Below are positions 4,850-5,682 of a DNA stretch of 5,682 bases, one piece after another. This stretch comes from an uncultured Aeromicrobium sp. GTDB lineage: Bacteria > Actinomycetota > Actinomycetes > Propionibacteriales > Nocardioidaceae. Position 1 is the first letter of the stretch. Each line of letters opens with the position of its first letter. Under the pieces are notes generated by a model, which was not told the origin of the DNA, searched no databases, and saw only the letters and a list, made by a program, of their open reading frames with translations. A program made the translations under genes and the position numbers. The DNA lies in NCBI RefSeq assembly GCF_946221465.1, contig NZ_CAMJVP010000215.1, positions 1 to 5,682 on the forward strand. Reading direction: 5' to 3'.

Positions 4850-5682
4850 GCGTCCAGCCGGACGTACGCGTCGGGAGCGAGCCGGTCAAAGCGGGCGGGT
4901 TCGCAGGTCAGCACGATGATCTGGGCCGTGCTCTCACGGGCGACCCGGTGCAGCGTCGCCAACATCCGCTGACGCCGGATCGGATCGGCGTATCCGAGCG
5001 CGTCGTCGAGCACCACGGGAGCGCCGGACTCATCGCTCACGAGCCGGGCAGTCGCGATCCGGCCCAACACACCGAGCTGCTCGCGCGCGCCGCCGGACAA
5101 GGAAGCAAACGGGACGGTTCGACCGTCGAGCGTCCGGCTCACGATCGCGAGCTGGTCGCTGATCTCGACATCGAAACCCTCGCCGAAGACCATCCGGCCG
5201 AGCTCGACGATGGCCTCCCGGAACGGACGAACGTACCGCTGCCGCGCCTTCTGGGCGTGGTCGGTCAAGGTCTGGTGCAGGCGACGTGCAGCACGCGCCC
5301 GGGCATCGACTGACGCCCAGCGACGCTCCAGATCGGCGACCTTCTCGGCCGTACGATTCGCCGCGTCCTGCAGACCGTCACGGCCTAGGAGCTCCAGCTG
5401 CGCCTCGACGCCGACGAGCTCCTCGGCCAGCTGCTGGGCACGTCGTTCCGTGGAACCGAGCACCTCCTCAGCCGTCGCGAGGTCAGCGGCGATCTGGTCC
5501 GCCCCGTGCTCACGCAGATCGCGGTCGAGCGTTTCGACGGTCGCCAGCGCCTGGGCGTGGGCCTGCTCAGCGCGCACGAGGGTGGACTCCACCTCCTCGT
5601 CGCTCCCCTCGGCGCGCGCTGCCTCAAGGACGGCGCTCGCCCGCTCGCACCGGGCTCGCGCCTGCACGACGTCGGCCTCGGC
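4846..5682 (-). CDS. C-terminal part of a coiled-coil AAA/ABC-type ATPase (SMC/RecF/YhaN-like)
   Basis: The last 278 residues of a larger protein whose N-terminus lies beyond the right edge of the window. The frame is open to 5682, so the GTG at 5665-5667 is not a convincing start. Visible residues 1 to about 150 are Ala-, Glu- and Arg-rich with heptad-like spacing, as in a long coiled coil. From about 155 the ATPase head follows: RPFREAIVELGRMVFGEGFDVEI, then the ABC signature LSGGAREQLG, the Walker B PVVLDDALGYADP with the D-loop region after it, and a final strand IIVLTCEPARFDRL. The Walker A must be in the missing N-terminal part. This order is that of SMC/Rad50/SbcC/RecF/YhaN proteins, which act on DNA ends or in repair; the DD-type Walker B fits the RecF/YhaN side better than SMC or SbcC. 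Such ATPases often sit next to an SbcD-like metallophosphoesterase, which could be upstream outside this window. Exact substrate unknown. Confidence 0.88.
   Translation of the reverse strand, partial: AEADVVQARARCERASAVLEAARAEGSDEEVESTLVRAEQAHAQALATVETLDRDLREHGADQIAADLATAEEVLGSTERRAQQLAEELVGVEAQLELLGRDGLQDAANRTAEKVADLERRWASVDARARAARRLHQTLTDHAQKARQRYVRPFREAIVELGRMVFGEGFDVEISDQLAIVSRTLDGRTVPFASLSGGAREQLGVLGRIATARLVSDESGAPVVLDDALGYADPIRRQRMLATLHRVARESTAQIIVLTCEPARFDRLAPDAYVRLDA

Noticed and set aside
4850..4865. Small hairpin just past the metB stop as a terminator
   Set aside because: The stem is only 5 bp (CGTCC with GGACG, plus a G-T pair), has no T-run on either strand, and lies within the ATPase coding end.
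5665..5667. GTG as the start of the minus-strand ATPase
   Set aside because: The frame continues to the window edge, and the visible part lacks the N-terminal Walker A region that the protein must have.

Overview
This 5.7 kb window is very GC-rich, with G or C at most third codon positions. The gene set (mycobacterial-type cystathionine beta-synthase followed by MetB, plus leaderless-type promoter motifs) points to a chromosomal region of a high-GC Actinomycetota member. The genus cannot be fixed from this sequence. There is no sign of a mobile element, phage, CRISPR array, tRNA or rRNA, and base composition looks even throughout.

Layout. (1) Bases 1-1959, plus strand: the 3' part of a fused secDF gene, encoding the proton-driven membrane component of the Sec export pathway. 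Its N-terminus lies upstream of the window. (2) 1978-2271, plus: a small TM2-domain membrane protein, 18 bases after secDF. (3) 2272-2327: a 56-base gap holding a GC-rich hairpin and a probable promoter. (4) 2328-3701, plus: cbs, with a PLP catalytic domain and a C-terminal pair of CBS (Bateman) domains. (5) 3698-4849, plus: metB, whose start overlaps the cbs stop by 4 bases (ATGA). (6) 4846-5682, minus: the C-terminal 278 residues of a coiled-coil, ABC/RecF/YhaN-like ATPase, convergent with metB and overlapping it by 4 bases. No stretch above 300 bases lacks a gene.

How the genes work together. cbs and metB form a translationally coupled pair for transsulfuration. Cbs condenses homocysteine with serine to make cystathionine. 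The MetB-family enzyme then either cleaves cystathionine to cysteine (gamma-lyase) or makes it from an activated homoserine (gamma-synthase). The pairing with cbs favours use in methionine-to-cysteine conversion. secDF and the TM2 gene are both membrane-associated, but the TM2 gene and cbs each carry their own leaderless-type promoter signal, so the plus-strand block need not be one operon.

I see no clear candidate for a new biological system. The most unusual raw-sequence features are two perfect inverted repeats (11-bp and 12-bp arms) 46 bases apart inside metB, both completed by less common synonymous codons. Next are the SecD-SecF fusion in what looks like a non-canonical place, and the stop-on-stop overlap of the convergent genes metB and the ATPase.
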